From Charina bottae (lineage: Eukaryota; Chordata; Lepidosauria; Squamata; Charinaidae), in assembly GCA_023362775.1 (NCBI GenBank), contig JALMGJ010000004.1, positions 38,208,929-38,272,928 on the forward strand: 64,000 nucleotides of DNA, written 5' to 3'. The translations under genes and the position numbers were made by a program. Each line of letters opens with the position of its first letter. Within the stretch, counting starts at the first letter, position 1. The notes below the pieces were generated by a model. The model ran no database searches and was not told the origin of the DNA. It was given only the letters and a program-made list of their open reading frames with translations. This document shows, in pieces, positions 35,790 through 45,522 of the stretch.

Positions 35790-35930
35790 GGTGGGATTTG
35801 GTATAGAATGTCCCTGGATGACTTTGGGCCAGTTGTTAGTCTCAACAGGGTTGTTGCAGAGGGAAATAAATTGGAGAACAGAGCTGTGTGTGTTGCTTTG
35901 AATTCCTAGAGGAAAAGAATGATGTGAATG
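35790..35930 (+). repeat. Decayed SINE tail-like segment
   Basis: TGACTTTGGGCCAGTTGTTAG and CTCAACAGGGTTGTTGCAGA resemble the body of the second SINE type. The open stretch running through it has no other coding sign. Confidence 0.4.
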
Positions 35931-37279
35931 TAACAAATATGACACTTAAGTCATACTTTAAATCGGGGTGCGCAATTTTTTTTTAGGCCAAAATACATGC
36001 TTGCCCCTTGAGTTGGTATGCATGGACCAGCCTTCCAAAACAGTGGGCAGGGTTAGAACAAAGAAATAAATGTCTGAGGACAGGACAGCTAAATTTGCAT
36101 TAGATTAATTAAAATTAAATATAGTTAATATGATCACATCTCATGTACCTAACAGGCAGTAATGAGCCTTGGCATTTGTGCTGTGTTCTCCTCTCTTTTC
36201 TTCTGGCATAGTGATGAGATTACAGCTTCTCCCTTTAAAGTCACCCTGGTTTGTCATTACCGTATGTCTGAAAAGTGCAAATTATTGCTAGTTTAAATTA
36301 TGGATAGTTGCCACAAACCAGGATCAAACTGTGATTTCAATCCAGGCTTCTTTTGACCACCCGCAATTTAAACCAAGGATGGGAATTGCTTTGAAGAGAG
36401 GGAGAAAGCCACCAATAAGATGCAGAGTGAGTAGGACCACGATATATATAAGGACAGAGCAAGGGTGTTCTTCTTTTTTCCATTTGGAGGAAACTTTTTT
36501 TTTTTAAAAAAAAAACACCTTTGATAATTATGTGAAACTTACTTTATAGCTTATGCTATTAGTGCTGTCTGCAACAAAGCAGCAGGAAACCATAACACTT
36601 TTTCTAGCAATTGTATTGTCCAAATGTAGGCATATAGTTAGGAGGACTCAAGGAGCTATGAACCTTCTCCTGAAAAATGCCATCTAGGTATTTTGGATTC
36701 TACCTTCCATCACCTCCGATTACTTGAATGGAAATGGTGAAAATTATAGTCTAAAACATTAGCCAAGATTAAAAGGGTTTAATCAAAGGGAGTGAATTTA
36801 AACTTTAATGAATACATCTAAGCAAACTTATTTGGAAGTATGTTCTAGCAGAATCAGTGGTATTTACTGCCAAAGTTAAGGCTGAGTTGTAGATATGTCA
36901 GTGAGATGAAATGTGTGGTTGCAATGCTTTAGTTTTAGTTTTACTCACAGATAAATTATTAAAAGCGAACAGAACAATTTGGACCAATTTTAAGGCCATC
37001 GTAGTAAACTGGATTTCGGAATGTAAAGCCTTGCTGAAAGAGGTCTTGAAGCTACAGATCCTCAGATTTATCCTTCATATTCAGCATCATATTTAAATTG
37101 GGCCACCAAAGATATCAAGTCAGCCCTGTGGTTATATCATCTCTCATCCCTAAGTCAGAGTTGAAGCAGATAATAGTATTATGTACAGGTTGAAAAAAGA
37201 TATGCATTGGTAATGAAAATATATGCATTAGTAAAGAAAGTCACTTCAGCTAATTAAATATAAAATATAAATGGATGTA

Positions 37280-37645
37280 CAGGTAATCCTCACTTAACAA
37301 CCACAATTGGGACCAGAAACTCCGTAGCTAAGCAACACAGTCATTAAGTGAGACATCACATGACTGTGAGGGGATTACAACCTCACTTCCACCACGGTCA
37401 TTAAGTGAATCACCTGCAGTCATTAAGCAAGATATCACATGACTGCAACTTGTGATTTTACTACCAGTTTCTCCATTGACTCTGGTTGTCAGAAGCCGGC
37501 TGTGAACGTCACAAATGGCTATCACGTGACCACAGGATGCTGTGATGGTTGTAAGTGCGAGGACTGGTTGTAAAGTTACTTTTTCAGCACTGTCATAACT
37601 TTGACTGGTTGCTAAACAGGGTAGTTGTTAAGTGAGGACTCCCTG
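37280..37645. mobile_element. Tc1/mariner MITE, copy 3, inside the probable ST6GAL2 3' UTR
   Basis: Ends CAGGTAATCCTCACTTAACA and the complement of GTTAAGTGAGGACTCCCTG, with TA on both sides. Internal CATGTGACTGC-type motifs match copies at 13.8, 18.8 and 53.7 kb. Confidence 0.8.
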
Positions 37646-38831
37646 TATTGGAAAATATTCAGGCTCTAAAAGATTCTTAGCACTTAAAAAATGTGCTGGT
37701 TTCAATTCTATTCAAAAAGGTTTTTCTAACCACAAATTAAACTTTGACTATGTAATGCAAGTCAAAGTTCCTTATTTAATTTGATTACAACCCATAATTT
37801 TTACCAACTGAAATACACAGACATGTATATGTAAAAAGTATGCCAGCGTAGTTTTTCTAGTGTTTCAGCTGAGCATGTACAAGTTGACAGTGGAGTTTCA
37901 TATTACTACTTTTTGTAGACTTCAGAGGTTCAGCCACCTATGACTTACAAAGGTAAGTTAAATATCAATTGAATTTTATTTAAAAGCAAACTTTTTTCAC
38001 CTGGTATTCTATAACATGGAAATAAATTAATTTCACTGTGTGCAAATTTTAACAAATTCCCTTACAGAAATAGATTCTTACAATACTGTCTCAGTGTAGC
38101 AAAAACACCTTAGTAACTGTTTAGATTTTAAGTAACCCATCCTTCTTAAAAGCTTACAGATATGCAAGCTTAATGCATTTTTTAATATCACAAATTTCTG
38201 TTGCTTAATAAGGGACTATATCCTGTGTAGTTAGGTCAAGGCTGGTTCATGCAACAAACTTTCGCTTCCTCTTCTTTAGGGGGGGGGGGGAAAGCAAGCA
38301 AATGGCCTCACCTGTGGCTGGATCTACTGAACACGATGGACTCTGTGTTGGGAGAATTGCCCCATATTGGGAATCTTTCCCTGTTGAATTTTCCACTTCC
38401 CACTGCGACTCTCCAAGATGTAGCCCATCATATTCAGTAAGTTTGCCACTCTGTGGAAAGGCCTTTAGGGAGAATAGGAAGCTGCAGCAAGAAGTAAGAA
38501 AAATGAGTTGCACAAAGCCGCCTTTCTGTTCATGCAATATTGCATTGAAGGCATGAGTTGCAATTTGTTCTTAAATTATTATCTGTGTACTGGATTCTTT
38601 AAAGCTGTAGTCGCTGAGCTGTTCAGTAGAAAACTGTGTGCTTTTTAATAGCCTTGAGAATTATTTTGTATGATGATTTTTAAGTGAATGTGCACTCTTC
38701 AAGAAATGAAAGTTTGAGATTTTCCAGGAGTCATGTTTTTAAAAAGTGTTTGTATACATTTTAACACTTTTGTATTTTCTATTTTAATTTTATATATTTT
38801 TATGTATGAATCGTGTACAGACTTTCTTGTA

Positions 38832-38837
38832 AATAAA
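38832..38837 (+). terminator. Likely distal polyadenylation signal of ST6GAL2
   Basis: AATAAA is preceded within 30 nt by two TGTA motifs (the CFIm binding type) and followed by GTTCTTTTTGTAA and then a TTGATTGTTTTC stretch. This is the usual layout of a strong vertebrate poly(A) site. It is the last such site before the L2 tail and the Penelope element. Confidence 0.5.
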
Positions 38838-38959
38838 GTTCTTTTTGTAAATTAGAAGCATTGATTGTTTTCTTATTTAGCTTGAAGGAGTTACGAAACA
38901 GCTATTTGCCTATGTTACAAAGAAACAGCTATTTCTGCAATCCTGTTGTCATCCCAGAA

Positions 38960-39190
38960 GCAGTAATCAGTCCACCCCACCCAGTTCCACATGGCCCCAA
39001 CATCGCCGGCCTTCAAGAGAGCACTGAAGACCTTCACTGGATTAAGGCCTTTGGGGGATCCACCAGTGAGATTGCACGATATGAGAGAATTGTCTGGGGT
39101 TTTGTTTTATTTTTACTCTGGTATATTTTGTTTTAACTGTTCTATTGTTTGAATCCTTGTTAACTGCCCAGAGTCACAGACAAATCAAGC
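38960..39190 (+). repeat. L2-type LINE 3' end fragment
   Basis: TTCAAGAGAGCACTGAAGACC and GGATTAAGGCCTTTGGGGGA, then ATTGTTTGAATCCTTGTTAAC-TGCCCAGAGTCAC, match the 3' ends of other L2 copies here. It lies between the probable poly(A) site and the Penelope element. Confidence 0.5.
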
Positions 39191-39314
39191 ATCAGTGATA
39201 AAGTATGGTGAATGTTTCATTGAGTTACTAATTAGAAGTTTGTCGATGAAGGTTCTCAGTCATCCAGGTGGAATTGTCTGTAGCTTGAATCATGTCAACT
39301 GGATTTCTATTTTC

Positions 39315-39362
39315 TCAGTGGAAACGTTTCACTCCTTATCCAAGAAGCTTCTTCAGTCTGAG
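39315..39362 (-). ncRNA. Second, opposite-strand copy of the hammerhead-like core
   Basis: The left inverted terminus carries the same core on the minus strand: CTGAAGA as complement of 39350-39356 and GAAAC as complement of 39326-39330. One change turns the closing C of stem II into T, giving a G-U pair. The two copies are on opposite strands, so they cannot form a dimer within one transcript of this locus. Confidence 0.4.
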
Positions 39363-39407
39363 CAAAGTTTGTAAGGGAATCCTTAAATATGTTTCTAGGG
39401 TGGCTGT

Positions 39408-40532
39408 GTGACCTTGCATCTGGGGCTAGGTCATGGTTATTTGAGATGTTTATTTCTAAGTCCCTTTATCATCCAAAGGATTGAAGTGGAGAAGAAAGCA
39501 CTCAACACATTCCAGGGAACAGCGCCCACCCACTGGTTCAGGTATGTGGATGACACCTGGGTTAAAATCAAGGCCCAGGAAGTACAGGCCTTCACGGACC
39601 ATATAAACACCATAGATGCCAACATTAGGTTCACCAGAGAAGACACCAAGGACAACAGACTGGCATTCCTAGACTGTGAAGTCCTCATTGGGACTGGTGG
39701 CAAGCTAGAAATAGGGATCTACAGGAAACCCACACACACAGATCAATATCTGATGTTTGACTCCCACCATCCACTACAGCAAAAACTAGGAGTCATCAGG
39801 ACATTGTCACACAGAGCAGAAACCATCCCCACCTCCATGGATTCCAAAAAGAATGAAAATCAGCACCTGAGAACAGCTCTGAAGGCCTGTGGATATCCAA
39901 ATTGGGCCTTCACTAAATCTAAGTCTACCAGACCTAAAACAGCGACAGACAGGGCTGAGACTCAGAGTAAACGGAAGAACCTGGTCATTCCTTACATGGC
40001 TGGCGTGTCTGAAAAGATAAAAAGGATATTTGGCAAACACCACATACCTGTATATTTCAAACGCACCAACATACTGGGACAGAGGCTTGTACACCCCAAA
40101 GATCAAACTCCAAAACACAAGAAAAGCAATGTAGTGTATGCAGTCCAGTGCAGTGAGGAGTGCTCTGAGCTCTACATTGGAGAAACCAAACAACCTTTGT
40201 ACAGGAGGATGGCCCAACACAGGAGGAGCAACACCACAGGACCAGAGTCAGCAGTTTACCTTCATCTAAAGGAAAAAGGACACTCATTTGAGGACATTAA
40301 TGTTCACATTTTAGACAGGGAAGATAAGTGGTTTGAAAGAGGGGTCAAGGAATCCATTTATGCCAACTTGGAAAATCCTTCTTTGAATAGAGGTGGGGGC
40401 CTCAGACACAATCTTTCCCCTATTTTCCTTCCTGCTTTGTCTTCTGTGCCTAGGAAGATTAAGACCATTTCGCAATCTCAACAACAGCAAGGTAATCTTA
40501 ACTATCCTCCTTTGGATGATAAAGGGACTTAG
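39408..40532 (+). pseudogene. 5'-truncated Penelope-like RT plus GIY-YIG endonuclease frame
   Basis: A 374-codon open frame. The first 20-odd codons are read from the inverted terminal repeat, so its start is accidental. From about codon 28 it is Penelope-like. It has the RT catalytic box with YVDD at residues 46-49, a FLD motif, the RKPTHTDQYL thumb signature, a Cys-bearing linker (VYAVQC), and the GIY-YIG-type endonuclease core LYIGET with downstream Arg and His residues. The N-terminal fingers and palm motifs before YVDD are missing, so it cannot be a working reverse transcriptase. The frame is intact over more than 1 kb, which suggests a fairly young insertion. Confidence 0.85.
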
Positions 40533-40625
40533 AAATAAACATCTCAAATAACCATGACCTAGCCCCAGGTGCAAGGTCACACAGCCACCCTAGAAACATA
40601 ATTAAGGATTCCCTTACAAACTTTG

Positions 40626-40674
40626 CTCAGACTGAAGAAGCTTCTTGGATAAGGAGCGAAACGTTTCCACTGAG
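40626..40674 (+). ncRNA. Hammerhead-ribozyme-like core in the Penelope right terminus
   Basis: CTGAAGA (40632-40638) fits the CUGANGA core. One extra A follows, then stem II GCTTCTT / AAGGAGC (7 pairs, one G-U) with loop GGAT, then GAAAC (40658-40662) and GTT as the NUH site. Stem I can form as GA/TC plus CTCA/TGAG around a 3-nt bulge. Stem III is only 2 bp with no loop, so intramolecular folding is unlikely and a dimer would be needed. Hammerhead motifs have been reported in Penelope-like elements. Activity is not shown. Confidence 0.5.
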
Positions 40675-40794
40675 AAAATAGAAACCCAGTTGACATGATT
40701 CAAGCTACAGATAATTAGAAGTAATTAACAACAAATGGTTTCGAGACCAGTGAGCTGGTTTGTTTTCTAAATTAATTTTGGTGCAGTAGAATTA

Positions 40795-41134
40795 CTGTAT
40801 ATACTTGCATATAAGCCCATCTGCGGATAAGCTCAGCCTCAAATTTTTAACCAAAATACCATGAAAAATGCTCCACCTGCAGATAAGCTGGCCCTTGAAA
40901 TGTTTGTATGTTTTAATGTTCAAAATTGGCTTATGCATGGGTGGCACATTTTTCATGGTAGTCCGCTTATCCACGGATAGGCTTCTATACAGGACATATG
41001 TGTACTTTTAAAAAGCTGAGGGAAAAACCTACCGTATGTACTCATGGATAAGCCCATCCTCAGATAAGCTGAACTCAATTTTTTGGGTGTATTTTGGCAC
41101 CTAAAATCTTTGGCTTATCCACAAGTATATACAG
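40795..41134. mobile_element. Tc1/mariner-like MITE with CTGTATATACTTG ends
   Basis: The inverted ends CTGTATATACTTGCATATAA and the complement of TTATCCACAAGTATATACAG are flanked by TA. GATAAGC-type motifs repeat inside. No transposase. Confidence 0.75.
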
Positions 41135-41136
41135 TA

Positions 41137-42027
41137 ATGACTAATGGAGCACTCCTACCTGGGGTGGATGGCCATAGAAGTTGAAATACTAAATTATAAA
41201 TAAGGTATTTTGATGTCCCTCTTTAAAGTGTTGGCTTTAAAGGAGGAGATCTAGTCTTGATGCTCCCCACATAGCTCCTGAGGAAAGCTCAAGAACTAGT
41301 CCCTCTCAAATAATGGATCCAATCTATTCTAGGTCCCTTATATGCCCATAACCTATCAGCAGATTTGCATCCATTCTGCCTTCACAGAAACCAATACGAA
41401 GGATGATGGTTATTAATAATACTTTCTTTCCAGCTTGCTGGCATGAGCCCAATAGTACTTTGATTATGGGAGCTAATCTACTTAGTGATCTGCCTCTGGT
41501 AGTATTGGTCCATTAATCATTAATTCTATTGCACCCAATCTAATTTGGAAAATGAACTAGATCATTGGTCTCCAAACCATTTGTTGTTAATTATTTCTAA
41601 TTAGTAACTCAATGAAACATTAACCATAATTTATCATTGAAGCCTGATTTGATTGCCTCCTGCCTACCACAGCTGAATGAGGACAATATTTTAAAATTTA
41701 AAATAGAACATTCAGTAATAGTCCCTAGTGTCAAAAGATATTTTCCCTTCTGCATGCACTGTAACCCAGTTTTCCTGCAATGAATGGTTCTCATAATTCC
41801 TCATGAGGTTTTGTTCTATGTTTAATGCACCTCAGAATGCCAATTTCAGCAAATGCAAAGTGCTCGTCAAAATAAAATTTCCAACTCACAGGAAGCAGTA
41901 ATTTCCCTATATTCTGCATTGGTTGGATCTACTCTCCAAAATTGTGTCTTAATTCTGAACATTACACTTTAAAAAAGATTCAGAGAATAGAAACAAGTGC
42001 GTACAAGAGCAACAAAAGTAATTAAGG
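41137..42027. other. No gene seen
   Basis: Intergenic AT-rich DNA; nothing recognised. Confidence 0.4.
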
Positions 42028-42834
42028 CAGTGGTTCTTAAACCATTTGACCCAATTACCCCTTTTCCAGGTCATCATCCCCCCCCACACACACACACAAA
42101 AGAGACTCTGTTGTCAGCCCTCCAAGGTAGACCAAACTTGGAAACCAAAGACACACAAGCTAAAACTTTTATTACAAAGCTTTTGTAACAATCTCACAAG
42201 TCTGAATGTGCTTCCCCCCTCCCTCCCTTTAACTTCAAGAGAACTAGGGAGGGTCAAGTCTAAGATGCTTTCTCAAATTACATTTCTGCCCCGGATTCAG
42301 ATTTCAATTATCTGACCCTTATCTTGGTTGCAGCTCTTCCTCCTGTTCCGCGAGGTTATTCCTTCTGCCCATTACACACAAGCATTTCAGCAGCAGCAGC
42401 AGTCTCAAAGTGGATCCTTGACTCACAGACAAGCAATTCCAAATTTCTCCATTACCCCCAGGTAAGGTAAAGTAAAGGTACCCCCCGCACATTTGTGCAG
42501 TCGTGTCCGACTCTAGGGGCCGGTGCTCATCTCCGTTTGTTAGCCAAAGAGCCAGCGTTGTCTGAAGACGCTTCCACGGTCATGTGGCCGCATAACACGC
42601 GTGGAACGCTGTTACCTACCCACCGAAGTGGTACCTATTCATCTACTTGCATTTGCATGCTTTCGAATTGCTAGGTTGGCAAGAGCTGGAGCTAGTGCGG
42701 GAGCTCACTCCGCACGCAGGGCTAGGGATTCGAACCTCCGAACTTGCAATCTTCTGATCAACAAGCCTGGCGTCTTACCCACTGAGCCACCACGCCCCTT
42801 TACCCCCAGGTAATTACCCCCAATTTAAGAACTG
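42028..42834. mobile_element. hAT-like MITE split by a SINE
   Basis: The left end CAGTGGTTCTTAAACC and the right end, complement CAGTTCTTAAATTGGGG, face each other. The interior includes a C/CA-rich run. The Sauria-SINE at 42466-42799 is nested near the right end. No clear 8-bp flanking duplication. Confidence 0.6.
42466..42799 (-). mobile_element. Sauria-SINE-like element, copy 3, with 14-bp target duplication
   Basis: TTACCCCCAGGTAA flanks it at 42452-42465 and 42800-42813. It is full length, with the tRNA-like head at the right end and the tail at the left. Confidence 0.92.
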
Positions 42835-43210
42835 CGGGATTAGGGGATGAAAACAAAATGTTACAAGGCAATATGGAAGGAGAATTTTCAGAAAACGGGG
42901 GAAATGATAGCACCTTCAAGAAATAACATCCAGAAGGTCAAGGATTGTTTTCTTCTGCTCCACAGTGCAGGACACAGAATAAGGTTCTTGAGCTGTAAGA
43001 AAAGAGATTCTAGTTGAATGTTAGAAAAAACATGCTAATAATAACAGCAGTTCAGCAGTGGAATGAATTATCTAGGATGAACTGATGGTAAGTTCTTCAC
43101 ATGATAGTTCAAGCATCATGTGGAGCAGCATGTGTCAAAGATGCTTTAATTTGCATTTCTGTGAGAGCAAGCAATGGAGTTCAGTGCCCTAAATGGCTCC
43201 TTTTAACATG

Positions 43211-43712
43211 GCCGCAACTGGGGGGGGGGGGGGCAAGCAGGGCATGTGCCCTGGGCGCCGCGCTGGGGGGGCGCCAAAATGCCTCTTTTGATGGCCAGCC
43301 CTGAGGGAGGCCCATGCTCCTGCCGCCGCCTACAAAGAGGCCCGCTGGGGCATTGTGCGGCTGGGCTCGTCTGCTCCCTGGGGCTGGCTGCGGGCTCCGA
43401 GGTGGCTGCAGGGCCATGCCCCCACCGGCGCCGCTCCGGACTGTCCCGCTTGGGAGCGCAGCGGCGGGCAGCTCGCTCCGCCCGGCCCAGATGGGCAGAC
43501 GGGAGCGCAGCGGGTTCTTCCCCCGAAGCCAGGGGCACGCGCGAGATCGCAGCCAGGAGCAGGGCACTTGTCCCCGGGGAGCCCCGCGCTGTTTCGTGGA
43601 GGGGGGTCTGCATTGGTGCAGGGGGGACTCAACCCTGCGGGGGGGCAGAATCCATGGGGGGCGTGGAATCCATGTTTGCCCCGGGTGACACAGACCCTAG
43701 TTGCGGGCCTGC
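43211..43712. repeat. GC-rich 500-bp block, possible DNA-transposon copy
   Basis: This block is far richer in GC and CpG than anything around it. Its edges resemble degenerate inverted repeats: GGCCGCAACTGGGG at the left and CCTAGTTGCGGGCC at the right, then GCATGTGCCCTGGGCGCC against TTTGCCCCGGGTGACAC. Overlapping open frames on both strands follow from the lack of AT-rich stops. It could also be an exon-like CpG island, but no gene was found nearby. Confidence 0.45.
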
Positions 43713-44510
43713 CTTTTAACTCTGTAATTCTAACAAAAGTAGCACACTATAGAGGCTTGCATACTATTGGAGGCATATATACTAAATATGTGAATGGCGA
43801 GAGGAGGTTATGCATTTCAGGACATGGTGGAAGTCCTTAATATGGGGGCATACTTTATTCAGAATAATATCAATGCACGAGACTTTATGTTACTCAACAA
43901 GCATAAACTGAGCTTTTTTGTTTTCAAAAAGCCCCTAAAGATGGCATGAAACTTGAATTTATTTTAAAAATAAATACATAAAGCTACACATGACAAGTTG
44001 CCTGGTTTATAAGAATTTTGGCTTAATGAACATCTTACATATTCTTGCATTTGGAATCTGGAAACTATGTTTTAATCTCACATTACTTACCAAGATATGA
44101 AATCAAGATCAACGTTTGATTTTATATCCCAATTAGTAAAATAAGATTGTATCACAGTGCTGGAGGTAGCTATGAAGGAACAATAAACCATGGTTGCTAC
44201 AGCTATGTTGCTCAGCTTCTGGAGATAACAAAGAAAATCTACATTTAGTATTACCTGCAACATGACCACTGGTATTATAAAGACTGCACTACAATACTAT
44301 CCAAAACAACCAACAATCTTTTGGGAATAATCCCTCTAGCCAGAATACCTGAAGTTCTGCAGAATGGATTAGAACCCCTCCCAAGTCAAAAGCATTGTTC
44401 ATGCTTTTGACATCTCATATCAGCACTTCCATAAAGCATATACCCAGTCACGTTTTTGCTCAGGATACCCATTACCCCCTAACTCTATCATACGTCATGT
44501 CTTGGCCATG
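43713..44510. other. No gene seen
   Basis: AT-rich intergenic DNA with an 11-bp perfect hairpin at 44385-44411 (GTCAAAAGCAT). Confidence 0.4.
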
Positions 44511-44518
44511 CTGTATCC

Positions 44519-45137
44519 CAGAGCTTTCCAGACTGTGTCTCGGGACACGTTAGTGTCGCGGCTGCTGCTGCCTCCAAACCTGCTGTGATTCCGCGCAGGT
44601 CCTAGTGCCTGCCTTGTGCCTGGCTGCCTCCAAACCTGCTGTGATTCCGCGCAGGTCCTAGTGCCTGCCTTGTGCCCTGCTGTAAGAGTGTGTCGCGAAA
44701 TGATGCCCTGCTGTAAGAGTGTGTCGTAAAATGATGCATGTCTAAAAAGTGTGTCACCAACATGAAAAGTTTGGAAAGCTCTGATTTAGAGAAATGATTT
44801 GGGTAAGGGAAGAGTGCCACTGATTTGCAAGGCATGGGGTCTTAGATCAGAGCTTTCCAAACTGTGTGTCGGGACACGTTAGTGTGTCGGCTGCAGTGTC
44901 TGGGTGTGTCCCGACTGCTGCTGCCTCCAAGCCCTGCCAGGATTCCGCGCAGGTCCTAGTGCCTGCCTTGTGCAATGCTGCCTCCAAACCTGCTGTGATT
45001 CCACGCAAGTCCTAGTGCCTGCCTTGTGCCCTGCTGTAAGAGTGTGTCGCGAAATGATGCCCTGCTGTAAGAGTGTGTCGTGAAATGATGCATGTCTAAA
45101 AAGTGTGTCACCAACATGAAAAGTTTGGAAAGCTCTG
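44519..45137. mobile_element. Two hAT MITEs in tandem, flanked as a unit by an 8-bp target duplication
   Basis: Copies at 44519-44783 and 44848-45137 each have CAGAGCTTTCCA ends, with GTGTGTCGCGAAATGATGC inside. CTGTATCC flanks the outer ends only (44511-44518 and 45138-45145). The left copy also has an internal tandem repeat (TGCCTCCAAACCTGCTGTGA unit). Confidence 0.85.
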
Positions 45138-45373
45138 CTGTATCCTTTCTTGTGATTGTTCTATAAGTAGTGAAGATGTGAGTTACCATGTGCTGTCATG
45201 CTCTGTTCTGGCTGAGAGGGCAGCACAGTGAGTAGTGTACGGAAGGGCTTGGTAATTTAAACACTAAAAAGCAGGGGGAAAGTCTCCTGGTAGGCTTTCT
45301 TCACACCTGTCCCTTTAAGATTCTGAAATAGGTCTTCAGCTATCTGCTCAGTCATCTTCCTAAGTAAATAGAG

Positions 45374-45514
45374 CAGTGTTTCTCAACCTTTGCCACTTTC
45401 AGATGTGTGGACTTCAACACCCAGAATTCTCCAGCCAGCAAGGGAAGGCTGGCTGGGGGAATTCTGGGTGTTGAAGTCCACACATCTGAAAGTGGCCAAG
45501 GTTGGGAAACACTG
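45374..45514. mobile_element. Palindromic hAT MITE with AAATAGAG target duplication
   Basis: CAGTGTTTCTCAACC ends and a near-perfect inverted repeat (ATGTGTGGACTTCAACACCC) over 141 bp. AAATAGAG flanks it at 45366-45373 and 45515-45522, the 8-bp size of hAT elements. Confidence 0.9.
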
Positions 45515-45522
45515 AAATAGAG

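Larger units (their letters stand above)
31617..38856 (+). other. ST6GAL2: Probable ST6GAL2 3' UTR (about 7.2 kb)
   Basis: No coding exon is seen between the stop codon and 38.8 kb, and the DNA is AT-rich. Mobile pieces inside are an old tRNA-type SINE near 33.2 kb, a SINE-like tail near 35.8 kb and a Tc1/mariner MITE at 37.3 kb. An early AATAAA at 31944 could give a short form. The best 3' end is the AATAAA at 38832. ST6GAL2 transcripts in other vertebrates have long 3' UTRs as I remember them, so the long form is plausible but inferred; no transcript evidence is available here. Confidence 0.5.
39240..40711 (+). mobile_element. Penelope-like retroelement copy with inverted termini and 11-bp target duplication
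   Basis: The element is flanked by TAATTAGAAGT at 39229-39239 and 40712-40722. A 204-bp terminus is present twice in opposite orientation (39277-39480 and 40508-40711, a few differences), and the left end has an extra 37 bp absent on the right. Between them lies the 3' half of a Penelope-like reverse transcriptase/endonuclease frame. 5' truncation with an inverted terminal copy is a known habit of Penelope-like elements. It lies just 3' of the inferred ST6GAL2 poly(A) site in the same orientation. Confidence 0.88.

Noticed and set aside
35622..35909. 95-codon plus-strand gene
   Set aside because: Its second half is SINE body-like text, and no domain or splice support was seen within the probable 3' UTR.
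39408..39480. True start of the Penelope protein
   Set aside because: These codons come from the inverted terminus. The real element protein should start far upstream of the YVDD box.
43181..43840. Several overlapping open frames up to 161 codons
   Set aside because: They overlap in many frames of a GC-rich block with few stops. No start, splice or protein-family sign.
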